Shown here: in pieces, positions 53,007-63,514 of the stretch
Layout: every line of letters starts with the position of its first letter
Position numbering within the stretch: position 1 is the stretch's first letter
From: an uncultured Collinsella sp.
Lineage (GTDB): Bacteria > Actinomycetota > Coriobacteriia > Coriobacteriales > Coriobacteriaceae
Reading direction: 5' to 3'
Length of the DNA: 64,000 nt
Assembly (NCBI GenBank): GCA_934667065.1
Contig: CAKULD010000005.1
Location: 124,001 to 188,000 of the forward strand
Notes under the pieces: model-generated
What the model saw: only the letters and a program-made list of their open reading frames with translations
Told to the model about the DNA's origin: nothing
Database searches by the model: none
Program-made: the position numbers and the translations under genes

Positions 53007-53491
53007 CACGACACCTGCCAATCGAACGCGTTGTACTGGTGCTCGATCTCGGCGATATGCCCACCACGGATGGTCACGCCAACGGCATCAAAACGAATCG
53101 CCTTAAGCGGATAGTGCTCCATCAAATAACAGCCCGCGATGCGGCGATAGCGGCGTTGCTTTTGAGCATCCACGGCCTCCTCGGGAAAGACCCGCGTGGC
53201 GCAATCCAGAGCGACGCGCCTGGTCTTGACCTCGGCCATCACCACGACATCATCGAGCTCGTCGAGCAACACCAGATCGGCCTCGCCCTCGGCGCATCGA
53301 TAGCCCTGCTCAAGCAAGGTATAGCCCCGCTCGTTAAAGTAGTCGATAGTAATGAGCTCACCCAACATGCCAAGTTCGCGAGGACTGAGTTCCTTGATAA
53401 ATTCGGGCGTAATCGACCCGCAATCGAGCTCGCCGTCTTCCCAACGCTCCTTGAGTTGCTGCGTCTTGCTCTTTTTGCTCGCGGCACACAT
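53006..53491 (-). CDS. yraN: YraN-family (UPF0102) endonuclease-like protein
   Basis: Small protein with a Holliday-junction-resolvase-like nuclease fold. The presumed active site reads LGELITIDYFNERGY, then EGEADLVLLD and VMAEVKTRR. It has about 45 extra N-terminal residues (KSKTQQLKERWEDGELDCGS region) compared with compact homologues. The family's function is unsettled. Here it leads the comM-dprA-trmFO-xerC operon, with the candidate competence box 71 bp upstream. Start 53491 after AAAGGAG; 161 aa. Confidence 0.85.
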   Translation of the reverse strand: MCAASKKSKTQQLKERWEDGELDCGSITPEFIKELSPRELGMLGELITIDYFNERGYTLLEQGYRCAEGEADLVLLDELDDVVVMAEVKTRRVALDCATRVFPEEAVDAQKQRRYRRIAGCYLMEHYPLKAIRFDAVGVTIRGGHIAEIEHQYNAFDWQVS

Positions 53492-53562
53492 GGGGTCTCC
53501 TTTCCCGCACACTGCATTGCCCCGATGATGAGGGCACCTTTCATGCGGGTAAGTACCGGAAA

Positions 53563-53582
53563 CAAACCAAACGCTGACCAAA
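53563..53582 (-). promoter_or_regulatory. Candidate competence box upstream of yraN-comM-dprA
   Basis: Minus strand TTTGGTCAGCGTTTGGTTTG, differing from the box before comEA at one base. It contains the direct repeat TTTGGT spaced 11 bp. It lies between the rnhB terminator and yraN, where the operon promoter must be. Confidence 0.65.
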
Positions 53583-53589
53583 TACCGAC

Positions 53590-53632
53590 AAAAAACGGGC
53601 CGCGCGCAACAATCACGTTGCACACGGCCCGC
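53590..53632 (-). terminator. Rho-independent terminator of rnhB
   Basis: Minus-strand CGGGCCG / CGGCCCG with an inner GCAAC/GTTGC helix is followed by TTTTTTG. It separates rnhB from the competence operon. Confidence 0.9.
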
Positions 53633-53680
53633 TACCAGCAGGTTTATAAAACGCCAGAGGTCCCCGTCTCCACAATTGGC

Positions 53681-54469
53681 CTAGAAAAGGCGCTCGGTCT
53701 GCAGAAAGTTTCCGCAAAAGCTCACGCGATGCAGCGGACAAAGTCCATGTTTGCGAATCGCCTCGATGTGCTCGGGGCTTGCGTAGCCCTTTGACTCGGC
53801 CAGATGATACTCGGGATACTCGGCATCGTACTCGACCATCATCTCGTCACGCGTGACCTTGGCCATAATGGAGGCGGCGGCGATGCAGGCGATCTTGGCA
53901 TCGCCCTTCACCACGTCGCGCTCGTTGGGAACGGCGCCCAAGGGATTGCCGTCCATAAGCACGCAATCGGGATCGAGCCCCGTATCGGCCACAGCGCCCG
54001 CGACGGCGGCGCGGATGGCGCGGGCCATACCCATATCATCGATATCCGCAGGAGCGATATGGCAAAAACCGATCGCGGTCGCCACCTCGGAAATCTTCAC
54101 CGAGAGCAACTCACGGCGCGCAGGCGTGAGCTTTTTGGAATCATTGATGCCCCAAACGCGCGGCTCCATGGGAAGGCACACGGCGCACACCGTCAGTGGA
54201 CCGGCCACCGAGCCGCGACCCACCTCGTCGACACCCACGACCACGCCATCGCCACCGAGTTCGTGCATAAGCTCATACATGCCGTTGACGCGCTCGCGCT
54301 CGGCAAGCTCCTTGGCATGGCGCTTAAGGGCACGCTCACAAGCTTTAATTACCTGCTGGCGCGGATCCTCGCGATAGTGCTCCACGAGGGCGGGAATCTC
54401 CTCGAACGTGGCGCTCGCCAACTCGCCGGCAACCTGCGAAGCCGAAACCGAGCTCGTCATGTTGGCCAT
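53681..54469 (-). CDS. rnhB: Ribonuclease HII
   Basis: Removes ribonucleotides from DNA. The active-site DEVGRGSVAGPL, INDSKKLTP and the aspartate in CVLMDGNPL are present. The N-terminal approximately 75-residue helical extension is of the kind found in some Gram-positive RNase HII. 262 aa from the ATG at 54469, six bases after GGAGG. Confidence 0.95.
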   Translation of the reverse strand: MANMTSSVSASQVAGELASATFEEIPALVEHYREDPRQQVIKACERALKRHAKELAERERVNGMYELMHELGGDGVVVGVDEVGRGSVAGPLTVCAVCLPMEPRVWGINDSKKLTPARRELLSVKISEVATAIGFCHIAPADIDDMGMARAIRAAVAGAVADTGLDPDCVLMDGNPLGAVPNERDVVKGDAKIACIAAASIMAKVTRDEMMVEYDAEYPEYHLAESKGYASPEHIEAIRKHGLCPLHRVSFCGNFLQTERLF

Positions 54470-54497
54470 ACCAGGCCCTCCTTGCATGCAAATCAGA

Positions 54498-54528
54498 TAA
54501 AAAGAAGGGCCACCCGAAGGTGACCCTT
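54498..54528 (-). terminator. Rho-independent terminator of rplS
   Basis: Minus-strand stem AAGGGTCACC / GGTGGCCCTT with a TTCG tetraloop is followed by CTTTTTAT. Confidence 0.9.
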
Positions 54529-54562
54529 GTGTCCAAACGAGTGGACAGACGCTGCGATCTTC

Positions 54563-54904
54563 TTAGCGCTTCTCGGGGATGCGAGCAGCCTTGCCCACCT
54601 TGTCGCGGAGGTAGTACAGCTTGGCGCGACGGACGCGACCATGACGGACGACCTCGAGCTTGGCGATCTTGGGGCTGTGAAGCGGGAAGGTACGCTCAAC
54701 ACCGACACCGAAGGAAATCTTGCGGACGGTGAAGGTCTCACGGGCACCGGCGCCGGCCATGCGGATGACGTCGCCCTGGAAGACCTGGATGCGCTCGCGG
54801 TCGCCTTCCTTAATGCGGTAGTGAACCTTGACGTTGTCGGCGACGCGAACCTGAGGAATGTCCTCGCGGATCTGCTGACGCTCGATTGCGCGGATGTAAT
54901 CCAT
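54563..54904 (-). CDS. rplS: 50S ribosomal protein L19
   Basis: Protein at the subunit interface. IPQVRVADNVKVHYRIKEGD, QVFQGDVI and SPKIAKLEVVRHGRVRRAKL are L19 signatures. 113 aa from the ATG at 54904 with AAGGA eight bases upstream. It is separated from rimM-trmD, its usual neighbours, by about 8 kb and has its own promoter and terminator. Confidence 0.96.
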   Translation of the reverse strand: MDYIRAIERQQIREDIPQVRVADNVKVHYRIKEGDRERIQVFQGDVIRMAGAGARETFTVRKISFGVGVERTFPLHSPKIAKLEVVRHGRVRRAKLYYLRDKVGKAARIPEKR

Positions 54905-54973
54905 GTGCAATTCCTTACTCTTCTAGAGGTGCCGTACCGCCTTGGCCGGCACGTAGTTGAACAAACGTATTCG

Positions 54974-55001
54974 AGTATACACGCGCAGGTTTGCGCTGCA
55001 A
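54974..55001 (-). promoter_or_regulatory. Promoter of rplS
   Basis: Minus strand TTGCAG (54996-55001), 16-bp spacer, TATACT (54974-54979), 70 bp before the rplS ATG. Confidence 0.65.
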
Positions 55002-55047
55002 GAACTATTTTTGGCGCAGCCAAAAAGACAAAACCCGCACATGATAA

Positions 55048-55075
55048 CCGCCCGCCTCACGAATGAGACGGGCGG
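55048..55075 (-). terminator. Probable terminator of ppdK
   Basis: Twelve-base stem CCGCCCGTCTCA / TGAGGCGGGCGG with a TTCG loop on the minus strand, followed by TTATC. The short T-tract makes it weaker than its neighbours. Confidence 0.65.
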
Positions 55076-55114
55076 CATGAAGGGGGGCTACACTAGACGT
55101 CGATGTGCGGGGCG

Positions 55115-57865
<2,751 letters not shown>

Positions 57866-58084
57866 GATACTTCCCCTTCTATGTGTTCGCACACACGACC
57901 GTGGTAACGAATCGACCCGCCGGATGCAGGCCGTGAGGGAACTATACGGCGGGTTTTGGGCGGGCATGAGCAGAGGCTGCGCGGTTTGGTAAACGTGCTA
58001 AAACTGGCGGTAAACGGTAGGTAAAGGTGGTTACCTTATGAAGATACCACTACAACGTAATTGCAGGTCAAAAGCGGTATAAAC

Positions 58085-58102
58085 TGCTAAAACGCTTTAG
58101 CA
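58085..58102 (-). promoter_or_regulatory. LacI-type operator-like palindrome in the ppdK promoter
   Basis: TGCTAAAACGCTTTAGCA is palindromic at 8 of 9 pairs about a central CG, the layout bound by LacI/CcpA-type repressors. It lies just downstream of the putative -10, overlapping the early transcribed region, a typical repression position. A very similar sequence is paired upstream of adhE. Confidence 0.6.
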
Positions 58103-58118
58103 AATAGGCGAATAAAAT

Positions 58119-58147
58119 TTGATATTGAACGTTGCGAAAATGCTCAA
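58119..58147 (-). promoter_or_regulatory. Probable promoter of ppdK
   Basis: Minus strand TTGAGC (58142-58147), 17-bp spacer, TATCAA (58119-58124). The leader would be about 245 nt; between 57866 and 58084 it holds no gene, but GTTTACC occurs several times (near 57990-58040). Confidence 0.5.
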
Positions 58148-58155
58148 TTGCCAGG

Positions 58156-58186
58156 TGGGACAAATCTATCAGTAGTATTTGTCCCA
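58156..58186. repeat. 10-bp perfect palindrome between the PPDK regulator and ppdK
   Basis: TGGGACAAAT / ATTTGTCCCA around an 11-base loop. On neither strand is it followed by a T-tract, so it is not a standard terminator. The GGGACA start resembles the REP-like ends at 33-34 kb, suggesting a solitary REP element. Confidence 0.5.
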
Positions 58187-58212
58187 AAAAGACTGCTCAG
58201 CGATTACTGCTG

Positions 58213-59079
58213 TTATGCGCGGCGAGCGGCTCGGCGGGCCCTTGCTTCTTGGATCTCCTCGAGGTGAGCGATGATCTCGGAGGCGCTCTCCTCGATCGCC
58301 TTGCCGTCGGTACGCACTACAAAGCAACCCAGGCGCTTCATGAGAGCACGAGCCTCCTCGAGCTCGCCACGCACACTCTCGGGCTCGGCGTAGGAACCGG
58401 CGACGGCGCGGGCGTAGTCATCGCCCAGGCGGCTATCGCGAATTTCGGAAATCACATCGACGGTCGAAATCAGGCCGAACAGGCGCATCGGGTCGACCTC
58501 GTAAATCGACTTGGGCGGCTCCATACCGTGCGCCAGCGGAACGTTGGCGACCTTGTAACCCTGGTAGGCCAAATACATCGAAAGCGGTGTCTTGGATGTA
58601 CGCGACACACCCAGCAGCACGATATCGGCACCCGACAGATCATCGCAGCCACGTCCGTCATCGTGCTCGACAAAGTACTCCATGGCCTCGATGCGGTGGA
58701 AGTACCGGTCGTCTGTCTTATGGATTACACCGGCCACACCTTTGGGCGGCACACCAATAAGCGACGACAGCACCGCAAGCGTCGGGCCGATCAGGTCGAC
58801 CGAGCGAATATGCAGCATACCCAAGTAGTCGAGCACGCGGGCACGAAGCGCCGGGTCGACGATGGTGTGGAACACGGCGATATCGCGATGGTCCGCATCC
58901 ACACGCGGACCGACAAACGACTCCACCTGCTCCACCGAGGTCACCTTGGGCAGGCGCAATACACGAAAAGCCCCTTCATCAAATTGCCCGGACGCCGCAA
59001 GCACCACCTCGCAAGCGGTATCTCCGAGCGAGTCGGAGATAACGATGACGGTGGGACGAACGGTGACCGGGCAATCCAT
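58213..59079 (-). CDS. Pyruvate, phosphate dikinase regulatory protein (DUF299 kinase/phosphorylase)
   Basis: Bifunctional enzyme that inactivates PPDK by ADP-dependent phosphorylation of a threonine near its catalytic histidine and reactivates it by phosphorolysis. The family opening VIVISDSLGDTACEVV and the P-loop-like LLGVSRTSKTPLSMYLA near residue 155 are clear. 288 aa. Placement directly upstream of ppdK supports PPDK rather than PEP synthetase as target. Confidence 0.92.
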   Translation of the reverse strand: MDCPVTVRPTVIVISDSLGDTACEVVLAASGQFDEGAFRVLRLPKVTSVEQVESFVGPRVDADHRDIAVFHTIVDPALRARVLDYLGMLHIRSVDLIGPTLAVLSSLIGVPPKGVAGVIHKTDDRYFHRIEAMEYFVEHDDGRGCDDLSGADIVLLGVSRTSKTPLSMYLAYQGYKVANVPLAHGMEPPKSIYEVDPMRLFGLISTVDVISEIRDSRLGDDYARAVAGSYAEPESVRGELEEARALMKRLGCFVVRTDGKAIEESASEIIAHLEEIQEARARRAARRA

Positions 59080-59113
59080 GCGGGGCTCCTTTTGCGCTTA
59101 CGCGCAGGCTAGC

Positions 59114-61210
59114 TTACTTTTTGCGGGCAAGCTCACCGATGTTAGCGATGCCGGAAAAAACGGCCTCGAAGCGGTTGAGCAGCTTAAGGCGATTATCGCG
59201 GAGCTGCTCGTCCTTGTCCATGACCATGACCTCGTCGAAGAAACGGTCGATGGGCGCGCGCAGGGCTGCCAGGGCGGCAAACGCTGCCGGGTAATCCTCG
59301 GCGGCGAGCGCGGCATCAACAGCGGTCTGAGCGCCCTCGGAGGCATCGGCGAGTGCAAGCTCGACCTCGCCCATCAGGCTGCGGTCGTACTCCGCGCCCA
59401 GCTCGGGCTTGGAGATGTGCGCGGCACGGGCATAGGCGGTAGCCAGGTTGTCGAAAGTCTCGGCGTCGTTCTTGCGGGCCTCGTCGAGGGCGGCACAGCG
59501 AGCAAAGAAGACAGACGGGGCGATGATGTGCACCGCGGAGACGGCGGCAACGGTATCGGCCGGGATCTTCTCGTCGCGGGCCATGCTCACCAGACGGCCG
59601 TGGAAGAAGTCGCGAACCTGCTGTGCGACCTCGGCGGCGTCAAAGGCAATGCCCTGCTCGCTATAGAGCTGGAGAGCAAAGTCGATGAGCGACGTGGGGT
59701 CGATCGGCAGACGATCGCGCAGGATGTTGATGATGCCGATGGCGGCGCGGCGCAGCGCGTAGGGGTCCGAAGAGCCGGTCGGGGGCTCGCCGATGGCAAA
59801 GATACCGGCGATGGTATCGAGCTTATCGGCGCAGGCCACGATGCAGCCAGCGGTGCCCTCGGGCAGCTCGTCGCCGGCAAAGCGGGGACGATAGTGATCG
59901 CGGATAGCGTGGGCAACCTCGTCGTTCTCCCCCATCGCGGTGGCGTAGTAACCGCCCATCACGCCCTGCTGGCTCGTGAACTCGACGACGGCGTTGGACA
60001 CCAGGTCGGCCTTGCACAGGTGCGCGGCGCGGCCGGCATCGGCGGCCAGGTGAGCACCGAGATGGGACTCGCGGGCAATGGCAAGCGCGAGCTGCTCGAT
60101 GCGCTCGGACTTGGCGAGCACGCTGCCGAGCTTCTCCTGGAAGGCGACCTTGGCCAGACGCTCACGGAACTCGTCGAGGGAGATCTTCAGATCCTCCTCG
60201 TAGAAGAACTTGGCGTCGTCCAGGCGGGCGCGCACGACGCGCTCGTTACCATCGATCACGCGCTCGGCGTTCTCGGGCTTGCTGTTCGAGACGATCACGA
60301 ACTCACGCGTCAGCTTGCCCTCACCGTCATAGATCGGGAAGTAGCGCTGGTTGGTGAGCATGGACTCGCAAATGATCTCGTGCGGAACCTTGAGGAACTC
60401 TTCATCGAAGGTGCCGACGAGCACCGTCGGCCACTCGCAGAGGTTGATGACCTCCTCGAAGACCTTCTTGGGCGTATCAACGTGGCAGCCAGGACGGGCG
60501 GCCTCGACCTCGGCGATACCGGCGAGGATGGCCTCGCGACGGCGCTCGGCGGAAAGCACGCCGGCGTCCTCGAGCACCTGCTCGTAGACGGCGGGGCTGG
60601 CGACCACATGGTCACCGGGGCCCAGGACGCGATGACCGCGCGTGGTGTTGCCGCTCGTCACGTCGGCAAACGACACAGGCACGACGTCCTCGCCCAGAAG
60701 GCAGCAGATCCAGCGGACCGGACGAACGAACGTGGCGTGCTCGTGACCCCAGCGCTGAGAGCGGTAGTTGGGCCACTGCAGGCCGGCGATGGTCTTCTCG
60801 CACAGGGCCGTCAGGATCGGGGTGGCCGGGGCGGAAGGAATGTTCTTCTCGGCAAAGACGTATTCGCGACCGTCGGTGTCCTCACGACGGACCAGGTCCT
60901 CGGCAGCCACACCGCACTTGCGGGCAAAGCCCTGGGCGGCCTTGGTGGCGTTGCCGTCGGCATCGAAGGCGATGTTGGCCGCGGGGCCGCGCTTGACCTC
61001 GTGAACCTCATCGGTCGCAGTGGCGACATCGGCAACGAGCGCGGCAAGACGACGCGGGCTCGAGATCACGCGGACCTCGCCGTGGGCCAGACCGGCCTCG
61101 TCGAGACCCTTGGCGATCATGGTGCCAAGCTGCTTGACGGCATTGTTCAGCGGTGCAGAGGGCATTTCCTCCGTACCGATCTCAAACAGGAAATCCTTAG
61201 CGTCTGCCAT
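59114..61210 (-). CDS. glyS: Glycyl-tRNA synthetase beta subunit
   Basis: Large subunit of the alpha2-beta2 enzyme, contributing tRNA binding. FLFEIGTEEMPSAPL at the start, WGHEHATFVRPVRWI, FDEEFLKVPHEIICESMLTN (20 residues) and the HD-like region followed by the DALR-type anticodon domain. 698 aa, full length. It follows glyQ by three bases. Confidence 0.96.
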   Translation of the reverse strand: MADAKDFLFEIGTEEMPSAPLNNAVKQLGTMIAKGLDEAGLAHGEVRVISSPRRLAALVADVATATDEVHEVKRGPAANIAFDADGNATKAAQGFARKCGVAAEDLVRREDTDGREYVFAEKNIPSAPATPILTALCEKTIAGLQWPNYRSQRWGHEHATFVRPVRWICCLLGEDVVPVSFADVTSGNTTRGHRVLGPGDHVVASPAVYEQVLEDAGVLSAERRREAILAGIAEVEAARPGCHVDTPKKVFEEVINLCEWPTVLVGTFDEEFLKVPHEIICESMLTNQRYFPIYDGEGKLTREFVIVSNSKPENAERVIDGNERVVRARLDDAKFFYEEDLKISLDEFRERLAKVAFQEKLGSVLAKSERIEQLALAIARESHLGAHLAADAGRAAHLCKADLVSNAVVEFTSQQGVMGGYYATAMGENDEVAHAIRDHYRPRFAGDELPEGTAGCIVACADKLDTIAGIFAIGEPPTGSSDPYALRRAAIGIINILRDRLPIDPTSLIDFALQLYSEQGIAFDAAEVAQQVRDFFHGRLVSMARDEKIPADTVAAVSAVHIIAPSVFFARCAALDEARKNDAETFDNLATAYARAAHISKPELGAEYDRSLMGEVELALADASEGAQTAVDAALAAEDYPAAFAALAALRAPIDRFFDEVMVMDKDEQLRDNRLKLLNRFEAVFSGIANIGELARKK

Positions 61211-61213
61211 GGC

Positions 61214-62125
61214 TTACGCCACCTCGCCTTCCTGGTCGGCATTCTCGTTGATTCCGGCGACCTCGGCCATGTAGGCCTCGCAGCACGCCTTGGCGACAGC
61301 GCGGACGCGCAGGATGTAGTTGGCGCGCTCGACTGCGGACAGTGCACCGCGGGCATCGAGCAGGTTGAAGGCATGGCTGCACTTCATAACGCAGTCGTAT
61401 GCCGGCAGCGGCAGCTTGCGCTCCAGGCAGGAGTGGCACTCGGCCTCGTAGTCGTCAAACTTCTGACGCATCATCTCGACGTTGGCGACCTCAAAGTTGT
61501 AGGCGCTGAACTCGCGCTCGTTCTCCAGGAACACGTCGCCGTAGGTCATGGGCGTGCCGTCGGGCAGATAGCTCCACACCAAGTCGTAGACGGAGTTAAC
61601 GCCCTGGGCGTACATGGCGATACGCTCCAGACCGTAGGTGATCTCGACGGGCACGGGGTCGACCTCGATGCCGCCTACCTGCTGGAAGTACGTGAACTGC
61701 GTGACCTCCATGCCGTTGAGCCAGACCTCCCAGCCAAGGCCCCAGGCGCCGAGCGTCGGGCTCTCCCAGTCGTCCTCGACAAAGCGGACGTCATGGTCGT
61801 TGGGGTCCAGGCCAATGGCGGCCAGCGAACCCAGGTAGAGCTCCTGGGCATTGACCGGCGAGGGCTTGATGAGCACCTGGAACTGATAGTAGTGCTGCAT
61901 GCGGTTGGGGTTCTCGCCGTAGCGGCCGTCGGCGGGACGGCGGCAGGGCTGCGCATAGCAGGTGCGCCACTCGGCGGGACCGAGCGAGCGCAGCGTGGTC
62001 GCGGTATGGAAGGTACCGGCACCGACCTCGGAGTCATAGGGCTGCATAATGACGCAGCCCTGCTCGCCCCAGTACTGCTGGAGGCGCAGGATGATGTCTT
62101 GGAAGGAAAGCGATGAAGCGTTCAT
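61214..62125 (-). CDS. glyQ: Glycyl-tRNA synthetase alpha subunit
   Basis: Catalytic class II subunit that adenylates glycine. LQQYWGEQGCVIMQPYD, EVGAGTFH, QPCRRPADGRYGENPNR and the EVWLNGMEVTQFTYFQQVGG region are all family signatures. 303 aa. The ATG at 62125 has AGAGG just upstream. The 54 bp before it separate the gene from lepB. Confidence 0.97.
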   Translation of the reverse strand: MNASSLSFQDIILRLQQYWGEQGCVIMQPYDSEVGAGTFHTATTLRSLGPAEWRTCYAQPCRRPADGRYGENPNRMQHYYQFQVLIKPSPVNAQELYLGSLAAIGLDPNDHDVRFVEDDWESPTLGAWGLGWEVWLNGMEVTQFTYFQQVGGIEVDPVPVEITYGLERIAMYAQGVNSVYDLVWSYLPDGTPMTYGDVFLENEREFSAYNFEVANVEMMRQKFDDYEAECHSCLERKLPLPAYDCVMKCSHAFNLLDARGALSAVERANYILRVRAVAKACCEAYMAEVAGINENADQEGEVA

Positions 62126-62179
62126 GCCTCTAATATCCCCTCGTCGAAACGATTACACGGTTAGGTACTATAGCGGTTT

Positions 62180-62743
62180 TTAGTCGATAGCGCCGATACG
62201 GTTGAGCGGCCAGTAGCGCATAAGCGCCACGGCGATCAAGTCGGAGCGGTCGACCGGGCCAAAGTAGCGGGAGTCAGCAGAGTTCTCGCGGTTGTCGCCC
62301 ATTACCCACACACAGTCGTCAGGGACGGTGTAGGGATAGCTCACCTGGGCGGCGGGCGCCTGGACCGAAAGCGGCCAGCTCATGCCGGTCGTATAGTCCT
62401 CATCGAGCGCCTGGCCGTCAACGACGACCTTGCCGTCCTGCAGGTCGACCGTCTGTCCGGCCGTGGCGATGACGCGCTTTACCAGCACGTCATGCTCGGA
62501 CGTAGCATCGGGGTTGTGGAACACCACAATGTCACCCTGTTTGACGGGCTGTCCGAGCTCGAGCGTCACCTTCTGCGCCAGAATCTGATCGCCGATCTCG
62601 ATCGTGGACTCCATGGAGCCAGTGGGCACCACGAAGGGCTCGACCACAAACGTACGAATCACGAAGGTGGCGGCGAGCGCAATCGCGACAATCACAATCC
62701 ACTCAAAGGCGCCCCTCAGGGCAGAATGCTGCGATGGAACCAT
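62180..62743 (-). CDS. lepB: Signal peptidase I
   Basis: Membrane serine protease that removes signal peptides from secreted proteins. One N-terminal membrane helix (WIVIVAIALAATFVIRTFVV). Catalytic Ser is in VPTGSMEST and the Lys in LVKRVIATAGQTV. Box E reads VMGDNRENSADSR. 187 aa from the ATG at 62743, with GAGGAG upstream and only two bases after the trmD stop. Confidence 0.95.
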   Translation of the reverse strand: MVPSQHSALRGAFEWIVIVAIALAATFVIRTFVVEPFVVPTGSMESTIEIGDQILAQKVTLELGQPVKQGDIVVFHNPDATSEHDVLVKRVIATAGQTVDLQDGKVVVDGQALDEDYTTGMSWPLSVQAPAAQVSYPYTVPDDCVWVMGDNRENSADSRYFGPVDRSDLIAVALMRYWPLNRIGAID

Positions 62744-62745
62744 TC

Positions 62746-63504
62746 TCACTCCTCGCTCTGCGAATACGAAGCGTCCAGGATCTCCTGCGCATACGCGCGC
62801 TCTTCGGGCGTGAGGCGAGCCGTCTCGATAAGATCGGGACGCCAACGACAGGTGCGCTCGATGGCGTTTTTGCGGCGCCAGTCATCGACCTTGGCGTGGT
62901 CGCCGCTTACGAGCACCGGAGGCACGCCCTCGCCGTTGAACTCGGCGGGGCGGGTGTACTGCGCGTACTCGAGCAGGCCGCCGTCCTCGGCAGTCGAGAA
63001 GGACTCATCGACATTGCTCATCTCGTCGCCCAGGGCGCCGGGAATGAGCCGTACGACGGCATCGGCCACGACCATAGCGGGCAGCTCGCCGCCCGTAAGC
63101 ACGTAGTCACCGATCGACAGGCGCTCGTCGGCATACGCATACGCGCGCTCGTCGACGCCCTCGTAACGGCTGCACACAAACAATAGGCGCTCGCTTTTGA
63201 GCAGGCGCTCGGCCACATGCTGCGTAAAGGGCTCGCCGCAGGGGGTAAAGAACACCACGGTGGGCTTGGGGCCCTCGGCACTAATGGCCTCGATGGCCTC
63301 GGCGATGGGCTCAACCTTCATGAGCATGCCCTGTCCGCCGCCGTACGGCTCGTCATCGACAGTGCGATGGCGGTCGTGCGTCCAGTCGCGCAGGTTGTAC
63401 GCCTTAAAATCAAAAAGGCCGGCCTTGCGGGCGCGGCCCAAGATCGATGTGGACATGACGGGCTCAAACATCTCGGGAAAGACCGAAAGGGTCTCAATCA
63501 GCAT
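62746..63504 (-). CDS. trmD: tRNA (guanine37-N1)-methyltransferase
   Basis: SPOUT-fold methyltransferase preventing frameshifts. The knot region shows CSRYEGVDER and DYVLTGGELPAMVVADAVVR. DEPYGGGQGML is the substrate loop. 252 aa. It follows rimM by ten bases, the conserved rimM-trmD pair. Confidence 0.96.
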   Translation of the reverse strand: MLIETLSVFPEMFEPVMSTSILGRARKAGLFDFKAYNLRDWTHDRHRTVDDEPYGGGQGMLMKVEPIAEAIEAISAEGPKPTVVFFTPCGEPFTQHVAERLLKSERLLFVCSRYEGVDERAYAYADERLSIGDYVLTGGELPAMVVADAVVRLIPGALGDEMSNVDESFSTAEDGGLLEYAQYTRPAEFNGEGVPPVLVSGDHAKVDDWRRKNAIERTCRWRPDLIETARLTPEERAYAQEILDASYSQSEE

Positions 63505-63514
63505 GTTGTCCTCC

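Noticed and set aside
58862..62116. 1084-codon open frame on the plus strand across glyS and glyQ
   Set aside because: Runs antisense through three well-supported genes and has composition typical of GC-rich shadow frames.
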